From Jiangella anatolica (GTDB taxonomy: Bacteria > Actinomycetota > Actinomycetes > Jiangellales > Jiangellaceae): a DNA stretch of 64,000 bases. Every line of letters starts with the position of its first letter. The stretch's first letter is position 1. Of the stretch, positions 50,063-58,912 are shown piece after piece. The stretch lies in assembly GCF_003236295.1 (NCBI RefSeq), contig NZ_POTW01000005.1:1-64000 (forward strand), given 5' to 3'. Below the pieces are notes generated by a model, which saw only the letters and a list, made by a program, of their open reading frames with translations, did not search any database and had not been told where the DNA came from. The position numbers and the translations under genes were made by a program.

Positions 50063-52561
50063 TCATGAGTGGGACGTTGCGGGTCGCACGTGCGGGTCGA
50101 TCCAGTCCAGGTGCGCGGGCTCGGCGCCGTCGGGCGACCGCACGACCAGTCGCAGCCGGGTGACGCCGGCCAGATCCAGGTCGAGCTCCCGTGCCGGGTC
50201 GCCCGCGGTGAGCTCGACGGTCGTGAGCACACGGCCGTCGCCGACGACGGAGCAGGTGGCCGTCGTGCCGGCGGGGCTCTCGTCGTCGACGCCGACGGAC
50301 GCGGTGAGCCGCGCCGGGACGCCGTCGAGGACCCAGGTGACGTCCGAGGGAGCGCAGACGCCGAGGCCGTGCGGGTGGTGCACGCCGGCCACGGACATCG
50401 GCCGGCCGTCGGCGGGGTTGCCCTCGCCGTTGGACATGTCCCGCTCGACCGGGCCGCTGCCGTTGGTGGCGGCGACCGGGGTGAGCGCGACGAGCGACGC
50501 GGGGTCCGCGCCGAGAGGGCTGACGACGCGCACGTGCGCGAGGGTGGAGCGGCGGGCGCCGAGCGGGTCGCCGGCGTGCACGGCGAGGACGGCGACGTGG
50601 CCGGGCTCGGTGCCGGCGGGGACGGTGACCGTCCAGGCGCCGTCGCCGGCGGGCAACGGCGGGTCCCAGCCGGGCGGCACGACGAGGTGCGCCTCGGCGC
50701 CGGTGACGACGGCGGCGATCTCCACGGCCTCGCCGGGTACGCCGCGGACGATCGGCTCGGCCACGGTGACCGTGGGCCGCGGGGCCGGCGCCGGGCGTGC
50801 GTGCCCGGCCGTCGCCGGCGCCAGCAGCACCAGCGTGCCGCCGTTCGGCCGCAGCGTGACGTCGATCGTGTCCGCCGCTGTGACCGGCCGCGTCTCCTGG
50901 GTGAGCCGGTCGGCGTCGTCGTCGGTGATGACCGTGGCGACGTGCTCGCCGGCGCCGAGCCCGAGCGACGCGAGGTCGACGGTGACCGTCGTCGCCTCGG
51001 TGAGCGCCGACAGCGCGCCGACGAACCACTCGTCGCCCGAGCGGCGGGCCAGCACGACGTGCTCCCCCGGCCGCCCGGCCAGCAGCTTCGTCTCGTCCCA
51101 GGCCGCCCGGATCCGCTCGATCGCCGCCTCCGCGATCGGCCGCTTCGCGTACTCGTCCACGTCGTCGGCGTAGTTCAGCAACCCGGACTCCAGCACGACC
51201 GCCAGCGCCAGCTCGTGCGCCTCGGTGGTGAGCCGCGGCGGCGCCGAGAACGTCACCGGCGTGTAGTCCGCCGACCCGACGACGTTGCGGGTGAACGGCA
51301 CGATCGTGTTGTGCTCGGGTGTCAGCGGCTCGCTGTAGAAGACGTAGTACTCCGCGCCGCGGACCGCCTCGTAGCTCATGACGTGCGGATACGTACGGGC
51401 CCAGCCGCGCGGGATGACCGAGCCGTGGAAGTTGATCATCAGGCCGACTCGGGCGCACTCGGCGATGACCTCGTCGTACCAGCGGTAGCGTTCCTGCGCC
51501 TCGGACTCCATGAAGTCGACCTTGACGCCGGCCACGCCCCACGACGCCCACTCGGCGAGCTTGCGCCGCTGCTCCGGCGTCGCGAGGTGGTCCCAGACGA
51601 CCCAGACGAACACGCCGACGCCGCGCTCGCTGGCCGCCGACACCAACTCGGGCATCCAGACGCCGTCCCAGCCGCAGTCGACCAGCACGTACTCCCAGCC
51701 GCGGGCGGCGGCGTAGTCGAGCATCCGCAGCTGCTTGGTCAGCTGGGCGCCGCTGTAGAAGTCCGACCACCACGACCAGGCCGCCCGGCCCGGCCGCGCC
51801 CACGCCGGCGGCGCTGCGTCGGCGGCCGGGGCGAGGTCGTCGACCAGGTGCGACGCGACGACGGTGGCGAGGTCGCCGAGGATCAGCACCCGCCACGGCG
51901 TCGCCACGCTGTCGCCGTCGAGCACGACGTCGTTGGCCAGCGTGACGGTGAGCGCGCCGCCGCCGGCATACCGGGCGAGCGAGCCGCCGTAGCGGCCGTC
52001 CAGGTCCGCCTCGGTGACCAGCGCGAACGTGTCGTCCGCCAGCTCGGCGAGGAACGGGAAGCCGTAGTCGCCGGGCTCGAGCGCGTCCAGCGTGCTGCTG
52101 AACCGGGTGGTCTCGTACCAGGGCGTGTAGGTGAGCGGCCAGACCGCGGCCGTCGCCGGGAGCCGCAGGCCGACGTCGCCGCCGGTCACCGTCACACCGT
52201 CCAGGCCGCCGAGGACGAACCGCAGTGCGACACCGTCGGGCGCGGCCCGCAGCACCACGGCGACCTCGCCGCCGTCCGCGCAGGCGAACCGGACGGTGCG
52301 CTCCCGGTGGTCGACGGTGTGCCGGCCGACCCGCTTGCCGACGACCAGCTCGTACTCCTCGGCCACCTCGCGGCTCTCGTCGGCCACGTACGTGACGCCG
52401 GAGAGCAGGTCCCGGCCGTCGGCCGTGTGCAGGTGCAGCGGCGCCGGCGGCGTCGCCTCGACGCCGTCGCGCAGCGCGGTCCAGGTGAGCCGGCCGCGGA
52501 ACCACGTCACCGCGATGGTGTGGCCGCCGTGCCGCACGGACCAGGTGGTGGACTCAGACAC
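50063..52561 (-). CDS. GH97 glycosidase with C-terminal NPCBM-like region
   Basis: An 832-residue GH97 enzyme. N-terminal beta-sandwich, then WSWWSDFYSGAQLTKQLRMLDYA, EYVLVDCGWDG, and GVKVDFMESE, where Asp 349 sits at the nucleophile position of the retaining alpha-galactosidase branch. The C-terminal 200 residues (GVHHPHGLGVCAPSDVTWVLDG) resemble an NPCBM/NEW2 galactose-binding domain. No signal peptide. GTG at 52561 overlaps the ROK stop by 8 bp. Second gene of the operon. Confidence 0.88.
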   Translation of the reverse strand: MSESTTWSVRHGGHTIAVTWFRGRLTWTALRDGVEATPPAPLHLHTADGRDLLSGVTYVADESREVAEEYELVVGKRVGRHTVDHRERTVRFACADGGEVAVVLRAAPDGVALRFVLGGLDGVTVTGGDVGLRLPATAAVWPLTYTPWYETTRFSSTLDALEPGDYGFPFLAELADDTFALVTEADLDGRYGGSLARYAGGGALTVTLANDVVLDGDSVATPWRVLILGDLATVVASHLVDDLAPAADAAPPAWARPGRAAWSWWSDFYSGAQLTKQLRMLDYAAARGWEYVLVDCGWDGVWMPELVSAASERGVGVFVWVVWDHLATPEQRRKLAEWASWGVAGVKVDFMESEAQERYRWYDEVIAECARVGLMINFHGSVIPRGWARTYPHVMSYEAVRGAEYYVFYSEPLTPEHNTIVPFTRNVVGSADYTPVTFSAPPRLTTEAHELALAVVLESGLLNYADDVDEYAKRPIAEAAIERIRAAWDETKLLAGRPGEHVVLARRSGDEWFVGALSALTEATTVTVDLASLGLGAGEHVATVITDDDADRLTQETRPVTAADTIDVTLRPNGGTLVLLAPATAGHARPAPAPRPTVTVAEPIVRGVPGEAVEIAAVVTGAEAHLVVPPGWDPPLPAGDGAWTVTVPAGTEPGHVAVLAVHAGDPLGARRSTLAHVRVVSPLGADPASLVALTPVAATNGSGPVERDMSNGEGNPADGRPMSVAGVHHPHGLGVCAPSDVTWVLDGVPARLTASVGVDDESPAGTTATCSVVGDGRVLTTVELTAGDPARELDLDLAGVTRLRLVVRSPDGAEPAHLDWIDPHVRPATSHS

Positions 52562-53783
52562 GACGGGCTCCTGGACGGCGGCGGATGTCGGCGGCGACCC
52601 GCTGACGGGACGGGAAGACGAGCTCCTGGATGGCGACCGCGGCGGCGCCGCGGGCCCACTCCTCGAACGGCAGGTCGCGCACGTGGATCGGCACCTGGTG
52701 GGCGGCGCCGAAGGCCTGCTCGGCGAACGCCTCGCGGATGGCGGCCTCGAACAGGTCGTAGCTCGACACGCCCTCACCGGCGACGATGACGCGCTCCGGG
52801 CCGAGCAGGTTCGCCACCGAGGCCAGCGCCAGCCCGATCAGCCGGCCGGCCCGGGCGAAGATCGCGCGGACGCCGTCGTCGCCGGAGCGGGCCAGCTCGA
52901 CCGCGGACTCGATGGTGAGGTCGTCGCGGCCGGTGGCGGACCGGCAGCGCTCCAGCAGCGCCGTCGTCGACGCCTCGGCCTCGACGCAGCCGTGGGCGCC
53001 GCAGTGGCACTGGACGGACGGGTCGCCGAGCGGCAGGTGGCCGATCTCGCCGGCGACGCTGTGCGCGCCGCGGACCAGGCCGCCGTCGACGACGATGGCG
53101 CAGCCGATGCCGGTGCCGATCGTCACGACGGCGAAGTTCGTGATGCCCTGGCCCAGCCCGAACCACTGCTCGGCGACGGTGAGCGCCTTGACGTCGTTCT
53201 CCACGACGACCGGCGCGCCGACGGTCTGGCTCACCGCGGTGCCGAGGTCGACGTCGCGCCAGCCGAGGAACGGCGAGTAGCGGACGTAGCCGGTGTCGTG
53301 GTCGATGTCGCCGGAGAGGCTCAGCCCCAGGTCGTGCGGCGCGACGACGAAGCCGGCGCCCTCCGCGCGCTGGACCAGCTCGCGGTAGAAGGCGGCGATG
53401 GCGGCGATCGTGGCGGCGACGGAGTTGTCGTCCAGCGGGCGGCGCTCGGCCACCAGCGGCGCGCCGGCCAGGTCGCACACGACGCCGATCAGCTCGTCGC
53501 GCCGGACGATGATGCCGAACGAGCCGGTCTGCCGCGCGTGCACCCGCAGCGGGCTGCTCGGCCGGCCCATCCGGGTCTCGTCGGCGCTGGCCGGCTGGTC
53601 CGGCGCGTACTCGAGGTAGCCCTCGTCGATGAGCAGCTTCGCGACCCGGGTGACGGCGGCCGACGACAGCCCGGTCTCGCGGGCGATGTCGACGCGGGCG
53701 ATGGGGCCGGCGGTCAGCGCGGTGAGGAAGACGGCGCCCTCGGCCGGAGTCCCCTCGACCGGGCCGCCTCGTTGGATCGGCAC
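52554..53783 (-). CDS. ROK-family transcriptional repressor
   Basis: A 409-residue regulator: winged HTH (GPIARVDIARETGLSSAAVTRVAKLLIDEGYL) joined to an ASKHA ROK domain with VVENDVKALTVAEQWFG, TIGTGIGCAIVVDGGLV and the zinc motif CHCGAHGC. GTG at 53783 follows TACCGT (53796-53791) by 7 nt, so the mRNA is likely leaderless. It heads a six-gene operon for alpha-galactoside uptake and cleavage and presumably represses it through the 21-bp palindrome in its promoter. Confidence 0.92.
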   Translation of the reverse strand: MPIQRGGPVEGTPAEGAVFLTALTAGPIARVDIARETGLSSAAVTRVAKLLIDEGYLEYAPDQPASADETRMGRPSSPLRVHARQTGSFGIIVRRDELIGVVCDLAGAPLVAERRPLDDNSVAATIAAIAAFYRELVQRAEGAGFVVAPHDLGLSLSGDIDHDTGYVRYSPFLGWRDVDLGTAVSQTVGAPVVVENDVKALTVAEQWFGLGQGITNFAVVTIGTGIGCAIVVDGGLVRGAHSVAGEIGHLPLGDPSVQCHCGAHGCVEAEASTTALLERCRSATGRDDLTIESAVELARSGDDGVRAIFARAGRLIGLALASVANLLGPERVIVAGEGVSSYDLFEAAIREAFAEQAFGAAHQVPIHVRDLPFEEWARGAAAVAIQELVFPSRQRVAADIRRRPGARRV

Positions 53784-53801
53784 GTCGCCGACGGTACGGA
53801 G

Positions 53802-53822
53802 ACTTAATAAACTTTGTCAAGT
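53802..53822. promoter_or_regulatory. 21-bp palindrome in the shared ROK/AraC promoter region, candidate ROK operator
   Basis: ACTTAATAAACTTTGTCAAGT is palindromic at 17 of 21 positions around C 53812. It overlaps both divergent -35 elements: TTGACA on the minus strand for the ROK gene (53820-53815) and TTGTCA on the plus strand for the AraC gene (53814-53819). Its low GC content stands out. One bound protein could control both genes. Confidence 0.6.
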
Positions 53823-53848
53823 ATGTAACTCGTGCCATACTCGGAGCC

Positions 53849-54733
53849 GTGCCAGCCCGCGACGGTCTCCGCCCGCAGCGGCTGTACGCCGTCCCCCGGC
53901 GGCAGGTCACCGCGGCGCTGACGGCGCCGGTCACGCGGCGGCTGGTGGTCACCGACGCCGGGTACTCCCCCGCCGCGGCGCCGTTCGCCGCGTCCCGCCC
54001 GGCCGCGTCGCGGCACACCGTCCTCGCCGTGTGCGCGAGTGGCAGCGGCTGGGCCCAGCTGGGCGGACGCCGGCACGGCGTCGGCGCCGGCGCGGCGCTG
54101 GTCGTCCCTGCCGGGACGCCGCACGCCTACGGCGGCTCGCCGTCGTCGCCGTGGACCGTGTGGTGGTGCCACCTGCGCGGCAGTGACGTGCCCGAGGTGG
54201 TCGAGGCGCTCGGCGCGCCGGTGGTGCCGATCCGCCAGCTGGACCGCGCCGTCGCGCTGGCCGACGAGATCGTCGCGCGGCTGGCCCGCGAGGTCGACGC
54301 GGACGGCGACGGCCGCGGCGCGGCCCGGCTGGTCGGCGTCGCCGGGGCGGCGTGGAAGCTGCTGACCCAGCTGATCGCGGACCGGTCGCCGGCGCCGGAG
54401 GCCGCGTCCGACCCGCTGCGGCGGGCGATGGACTACCTGGCCTCACGGCTGGACGGGACGGTCCGGGTGCCGGAGCTGGCCGCGCTGGTCGGCGTGTCGC
54501 CGTCGCATCTGACGGCGCTGTTCCGGCGCGCCACCGGCGGCGGCGTGCACGCCTACCAGACGACGCTGCGGATGGAGCGGGCCCGCCACCTGCTGACGAC
54601 GACGCAGGCGACCGTCAGCGAGATCGCCCGCGACGTCGGCTACGGCGACCCGTTCCACTTCTCCCGCCAGTTCCGCCAGCTCCACACGATGAGCCCGACC
54701 GACTACCGCCGCGCCGCGCACCCCGCTCCCTGA
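53849..54733 (+). CDS. AraC-family regulator
   Basis: A 294-residue regulator with an N-terminal cupin sugar-binding domain (GAALVVPAGTPHAYGG, WTVWWCHLRGSDV) and two C-terminal HTH motifs (VPELAALVGVSPSHLTALFRRATGGG and VSEIARDVGYGDPFHFSRQFRQL). GTG at 53849 follows CATACT (53836-53841) by 7 nt and no ribosome-binding site: likely leaderless. Divergent from the ROK operon; together they probably activate and repress the alpha-galactoside genes. Confidence 0.92.
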   Translation: MPARDGLRPQRLYAVPRRQVTAALTAPVTRRLVVTDAGYSPAAAPFAASRPAASRHTVLAVCASGSGWAQLGGRRHGVGAGAALVVPAGTPHAYGGSPSSPWTVWWCHLRGSDVPEVVEALGAPVVPIRQLDRAVALADEIVARLAREVDADGDGRGAARLVGVAGAAWKLLTQLIADRSPAPEAASDPLRRAMDYLASRLDGTVRVPELAALVGVSPSHLTALFRRATGGGVHAYQTTLRMERARHLLTTTQATVSEIARDVGYGDPFHFSRQFRQLHTMSPTDYRRAAHPAP

Positions 54734-54750
54734 CCTAACCCGCCCGCTGT

Positions 54751-54902
54751 GTCACCTGATCGTTTTCCGGAAGATGATCAGGTGACGAACACGCCGAGGA
54801 AGGGGGCCGGCACGTCACCTGATCATCTCCACGATGTGGACGCGAAACGATCAGGTGACGTAGCGGCCGCCATCCGGGGCCGTACGTCACCTGATCGTTT
54901 CG
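54751..54902. repeat. array of five alternating GTCACCTGATC arms between convergent genes
   Basis: GTCACCTGATC occurs at 54751-54761, 54814-54824 and 54886-54896, and its complement GATCAGGTGAC at 54776-54786 and 54849-54859, in strict alternation. Each neighbouring pair can form a hairpin. The last two form a perfect 20-bp inverted repeat (54842-54861 with 54883-54902). It lies between the convergent AraC and GH97 genes and may act as a bidirectional terminator, but the copy number is unusual. Confidence 0.75.
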
Positions 54903-54921
54903 GGCGGGCGCTCGGCCGGGG

Positions 54922-57576
54922 TCAGTTGGTGACGGTGACCCGGTCGATGTCGGGTGCCGCGCCGGAGCCGCCGGCGATCCGGATCGTGTTCGAAGCGCCT
55001 GCGTTGACGCCGAGCCCGAGCGTGACCGTCGCGGTCGCCGTCGCGCCGCCCGTCGACGGGAACGCGACGGTGACCGGGGCGCCACCGTTGACGCTGACCT
55101 GCGCCGTGCTGTCCGCCGTCGCCGCATAGTCGACACGGACGGTGTGGTTGCCGGCCGCGGTCGCCGTCACCCCGTTCACCGTCACCGAGCCGCCGCCGGA
55201 CAGCCCCGTCACCTTCGAGCCGCCCGAGCACCCGCCGCAGGCGGCCACCGCCGCGCCGCCGGCGAGCGTGTTGCCGGATGCCTCCGCCTCCGTCCGCCGC
55301 GACAGGATGAGGGCGTCGATGTCAGGCCCGAACGCCGCCGGGTTGGAGAAGCGGATCGTGTTCGCGCCGGCGTTGAGCGGCACGTCGATCGTCCACTTGT
55401 TCACGAACTCCCAGCCGCCGGAGTCCTTGAGGTTCTCGGTGCTGACGACGGACCCGTTGACCTCGATCTGGATCGAGCGCGGGTCGCCGGAGGTGTAGGT
55501 GAAGGTCAGCTCGTGGGTGCCGGCGGCCCCGGCCATCACGTTGTTGAACTGCACCGCCCCGCCGTTGCCGAGGAACCCGACCTTCGAGCCGCCGGAGCAG
55601 CCCTTGCAGTTGTCGGTCCCCGCGCCGCCGGAGATCGTGTTGCCCGGCGCCTCCGCCTCGTACCGGACGTCGGCGCTGCCGATCTGCGCGAGCGGCGTCT
55701 TGGAGATGTGCACGGCCACGCCGCCGGTGGCGATCATCGGCAGCGACAGCGTCGACGCGCTGGTCACCGTCTGCGTCGTCACCGACGACACCCGCCCGGC
55801 GGCGTTGTCGGCGAAGATCGTCGCGGTGTACGTCCCGGAGCCGAGGAACGAGAGCGGCACCGTCGCCGTCCGGGCCGGGTCGGTGATCGCGCCGACGAAC
55901 CAGTCGGTCCCGCTGCGCCGGGCCATCGTCACGTGGTCGCCGGGGAAGCCCTCGACGACGCGGGTCTCGTCCCACACCGTCGGGACGGCGCGCATCAGGT
56001 GCCGGCCCGGCCACTGCTCGTACGCGGCGGCGGAGTCGGAGTAGTTGACCATCGCCGAGGTGAACACGATCGACTGCGCCAGCGTGTGCGCCTGGGTGAG
56101 GATCGACCCGTTCAGCGAGATCATCGTCGGCGTGTAGTCCATGCCGCCGATCGGGTTGCGGACGAACGGGAACGTCGCGTCCAGCCGGGCCGTCGTCGGC
56201 GGCGGGTACAGGTAGTGCTCGGTGCCGGCGACCGCCTCGGACGTGACGACCCACGGCCAGGTGCGGTTCTCGCCACCGGGCTTGGTGCTGCCGTGGAAGT
56301 TGAGCATCAGCTCGTGCTCGCCGGCGGCGTCGCCGATCGACTGGTACCAGCCCATGACGTTCTGCGAGTCGTTGAGGAAGAAGTCGACCTTCAGCCCGAC
56401 GACGCCGTACGCCTTGTGCTCGGCGACCAGCGCGTCGGCCTGCGTGGGCGTGGCGAACGGCTCGGCCGTCACCCAGGCGAAGATGCCGACGTCGCGCTGG
56501 GCGGCGTACTGCGAGATCGCCGGCAGGTCGACGTCGGGGTCGTAGCAGCAGTCGACCGTCACGTACTCGAAGCCCATCGACGCGGCGAAGTCGACCATCT
56601 GCTTCTGCTTGTCCAGGTCCGCCGCGCTGTCGCCGTCGCTGAACCAGGACCACGCGGCCCGGCCCGGCTTCACCCAGTCCGCGTTCTGCGTGGCCGGCGG
56701 GTTGAGGTGCTGGACGAGGTCGGAGTTGACCAGCGTGTCCAGGTCACCGGCGATGATCGCGGCCCGCCACGGGGTCTGGAACGGGTACGTGCTGGCGATC
56801 GGGAACGACTGGTCCGGAGTCCGCCTCACGTTCAGCAGGCCGTCGTTGGCCTGGCTGCCCTTGAGCAGCGCCGGCGCGAAGCTCGCCCCGGCGTTGTAGA
56901 CGTTCGCCTCGGAGATCACGGTGAAGTAGGCGTTGTTGTCGATCGACGCCAGCAGCGGCATCGTCAGCTCGGTGCCGTCGTTGAGGCCGGCGGCGGACCG
57001 GTAGATGTAGTCCTGCTCGTAGTTCCCGTTCCACACCGCGGCCCAGCCGCCGGTCGGCGCGGGCAGCCGGAAGCCGCTCTTCTCGTCGGTGATGCTGACG
57101 GCGCCGGAGCCGCCCGGCAGCACGTACCGGTACGCGACCCCGTCGTCGTAGGCGCGCACGACCAGCTGCATCGTCTGGCCGCCCTTGGTGTAGCTGAGCA
57201 CCAGCTGGTTGGCGTGGTCGCGATAGGACGGCTTGGTGCCGGCCGGCAGCGTGTAGGTCTGGTCGATGGTCGTCCGGGCCTGCGACGCGTACGTCAGCCC
57301 GGTGGAGAAGTCGACGGCGCTGGTCGCGATGCCCAGCGGCGACTCCTCGAAGATCGTCGTGGTGCCGGCGGTGACCTCGTAGGTCAGCGCGCCGGAGGCC
57401 TGTTCGTGGACGGCGAAGGTGATCGCGCCGTCCGGTGAGGTGACGGTGTGCGTGGTCAGCGCCTGCGCCGGGACGACACCGACGTCGGTCGCCGTCAGCG
57501 CCGCGACGACGGACGCGGTGACGGCGACGGTGGCCAGGGCGAGGGTCGATCGGCGGCGTTTCGAGCCTGCGAACAC
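54922..57576 (-). CDS. secreted GH97 glycosidase with two C-terminal carbohydrate-binding modules
   Basis: An 884-residue enzyme with a Sec signal (KRRRSTLALATVAVTASVVA, cleavage near PAQA). GH97 core: WSWFSDGDSAADLDKQKQMVDFA, EYVTVDCCYDP, GLKVDFFLND with Asp 398 at the retaining nucleophile position. Two tandem CBM35-like modules follow, each opening with EAE and sharing a CxxCSGGSKV motif (NCKGCSGGSKV and ACGGCSGGSKV). GTG at 57576 has GGAGGAG 5 nt upstream. It should cleave an alpha-galactoside polymer outside the cell and feed the ROK operon importer. Confidence 0.88.
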   Translation of the reverse strand: MFAGSKRRRSTLALATVAVTASVVAALTATDVGVVPAQALTTHTVTSPDGAITFAVHEQASGALTYEVTAGTTTIFEESPLGIATSAVDFSTGLTYASQARTTIDQTYTLPAGTKPSYRDHANQLVLSYTKGGQTMQLVVRAYDDGVAYRYVLPGGSGAVSITDEKSGFRLPAPTGGWAAVWNGNYEQDYIYRSAAGLNDGTELTMPLLASIDNNAYFTVISEANVYNAGASFAPALLKGSQANDGLLNVRRTPDQSFPIASTYPFQTPWRAAIIAGDLDTLVNSDLVQHLNPPATQNADWVKPGRAAWSWFSDGDSAADLDKQKQMVDFAASMGFEYVTVDCCYDPDVDLPAISQYAAQRDVGIFAWVTAEPFATPTQADALVAEHKAYGVVGLKVDFFLNDSQNVMGWYQSIGDAAGEHELMLNFHGSTKPGGENRTWPWVVTSEAVAGTEHYLYPPPTTARLDATFPFVRNPIGGMDYTPTMISLNGSILTQAHTLAQSIVFTSAMVNYSDSAAAYEQWPGRHLMRAVPTVWDETRVVEGFPGDHVTMARRSGTDWFVGAITDPARTATVPLSFLGSGTYTATIFADNAAGRVSSVTTQTVTSASTLSLPMIATGGVAVHISKTPLAQIGSADVRYEAEAPGNTISGGAGTDNCKGCSGGSKVGFLGNGGAVQFNNVMAGAAGTHELTFTYTSGDPRSIQIEVNGSVVSTENLKDSGGWEFVNKWTIDVPLNAGANTIRFSNPAAFGPDIDALILSRRTEAEASGNTLAGGAAVAACGGCSGGSKVTGLSGGGSVTVNGVTATAAGNHTVRVDYAATADSTAQVSVNGGAPVTVAFPSTGGATATATVTLGLGVNAGASNTIRIAGGSGAAPDIDRVTVTN

Positions 57577-57766
57577 GGATCCTCCTCCGAGTGCTGCGGT
57601 TCCCCTGTCGCGTGACGCTAACCGTGACCGCGCGTCGCGCGGAATGACGAAAACGCGACCGCACCTGGAGAAAGCGATCGAACCGCCGACGGCGCCGGAA
57701 ACAGGGACGAAGCGGTGGGTGAACAACGCGTCCCGGGCTGGATTCGGGCACGACCGTCCGGCAAGA

Positions 57767-57789
57767 TGCGACTGAGTCGCACATGCGAC
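57767..57789. promoter_or_regulatory. palindromic operator with three TGCGAC half-sites
   Basis: TGCGACTGAGTCGCA (57767-57781) is a perfect 7+1+7 palindrome, and another TGCGAC follows at 57784-57789. It lies 18 bp before the start codon of the importer operon, well placed to repress it. The regulator is not in the window. Confidence 0.55.
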
Positions 57790-57807
57790 GTTGTCTCCGG
57801 AGGTGCT

Positions 57808-58899
57808 GTGAGTCTGACCGACACGCTCGTTCTCGACGAGGACGACGACCTCGGCCAGGTCGCGCAACGGCGGCGGACCGCGCTGTGGATCGGCGGGCTG
57901 TCCGCCGGGCTGCTGGTCACCGTCGTGCTGGCGGTCGGCATCGGCGCCGTCGGCATCTCCCCCGGCACCGTCGGGCGGATCGTCGGGCACCACACGCTGG
58001 GCAGCCCGGACGCCATCACGTGGACGCAGGCCGAGGACTCCATCGTCTGGCAGGTCCGGCTCCCCCGGGTGCTGCTCGGCGTCGTCGTCGGCGCGGCCCT
58101 GGCCGTGTGCGGCGTCGCGCTGCAGGCGATGGTGCGCAATCTGCTGGCCGACCCGTACCTGCTCGGCGTCACGTCCGGCGCGTCGACCGGCGCGGCGGCG
58201 GCGATCCTGTTCGGCCTCGGCGCCGGGCTCGGCGAGAACGCCCTCTCGGCGAGCGCGTTCGTCGGCGCGCTGGCCGCGTCGGCCGCGGTGTTCGTGGTGG
58301 CCCGGGCGGGTGGGCGGATCACGTCGCTGCGGCTGCTGATGGCCGGAGTCGCCGTCGGCTACGCGCTCTACGCCGCGACCAGCTTCCTGATCTTCGCCTC
58401 CGACTCCGCCGAGGGCGCCCGCTCGGTGCTGTTCTGGCTGCTCGGCTCGCTCGGGCTGGCCCGCTGGGGCCTGCCGCTCGCGATCGTCGTCGTGGTGGTG
58501 ACGCTGACGCTGGCCGCGCTGCTGCTGTGGAGCCGGCGGCTGGACGCGCTGGCGATCGGCGACGAGACCGCGCGCACGCTCGGCGTGCCGCCGACGCGGT
58601 TCCGGATCCAGCTGCTGATCGTCGTGTCGCTGTGCGTCGGCGCGGTCGTCGCGGCGTCCGGCGGCATCGGCTTCGTCGGCCTGGTCATCCCGCACGTCGC
58701 CCGCCGCTTCGTCGGCGCGGCGCACGGCCGGGTGGTGCCGGTCGCGGCGCTGATCGGCGCGATCTTCCTGGTCTGGGCCGACGTCGCCGCCCGGACCGTG
58801 CTGGAGCCCCGGGAGCTGCCGATCGGCATCATCACCGCGCTCGTCGGCGCACCGTTCCTGCTCATCCTCGTCCGGCGGTTCCACGCCGCCGGCGCCTGA
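57808..58899 (+). CDS. FecCD-type ABC transporter permease
   Basis: A 363-residue permease of the siderophore/cobalamin/haem importer type, with about ten membrane segments. Signatures: LPRVLLGVVVGAALAVCGVALQAMVRNLLADPYLLGVTSGASTGA, LLMAGVAVGYALYA, and GGIGFVGLVIPHVARRFVGAAHGRVVPVAALIGA. GTG at 57808 has GGAGG 4 nt upstream. First gene of a five-gene operon with a binding protein, ATPase and two methyltransferases. Confidence 0.92.
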   Translation: MSLTDTLVLDEDDDLGQVAQRRRTALWIGGLSAGLLVTVVLAVGIGAVGISPGTVGRIVGHHTLGSPDAITWTQAEDSIVWQVRLPRVLLGVVVGAALAVCGVALQAMVRNLLADPYLLGVTSGASTGAAAAILFGLGAGLGENALSASAFVGALAASAAVFVVARAGGRITSLRLLMAGVAVGYALYAATSFLIFASDSAEGARSVLFWLLGSLGLARWGLPLAIVVVVVTLTLAALLLWSRRLDALAIGDETARTLGVPPTRFRIQLLIVVSLCVGAVVAASGGIGFVGLVIPHVARRFVGAAHGRVVPVAALIGAIFLVWADVAARTVLEPRELPIGIITALVGAPFLLILVRRFHAAGA

Positions 58900-58912
58900 C
58901 CTGAGGAGCACC

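Noticed and set aside
54751-54902. CRISPR-like array
   Set aside because: Arms alternate in orientation and are only 11 bp, with no constant-length spacers and no cas genes.
54749-55129. Small plus-strand frame of 126 codons with a repeated SPDRF/DDQVT pattern
   Set aside because: The pattern is only the translation of the GTCACCTGATC repeat arms; no ribosome-binding site or homology is seen.
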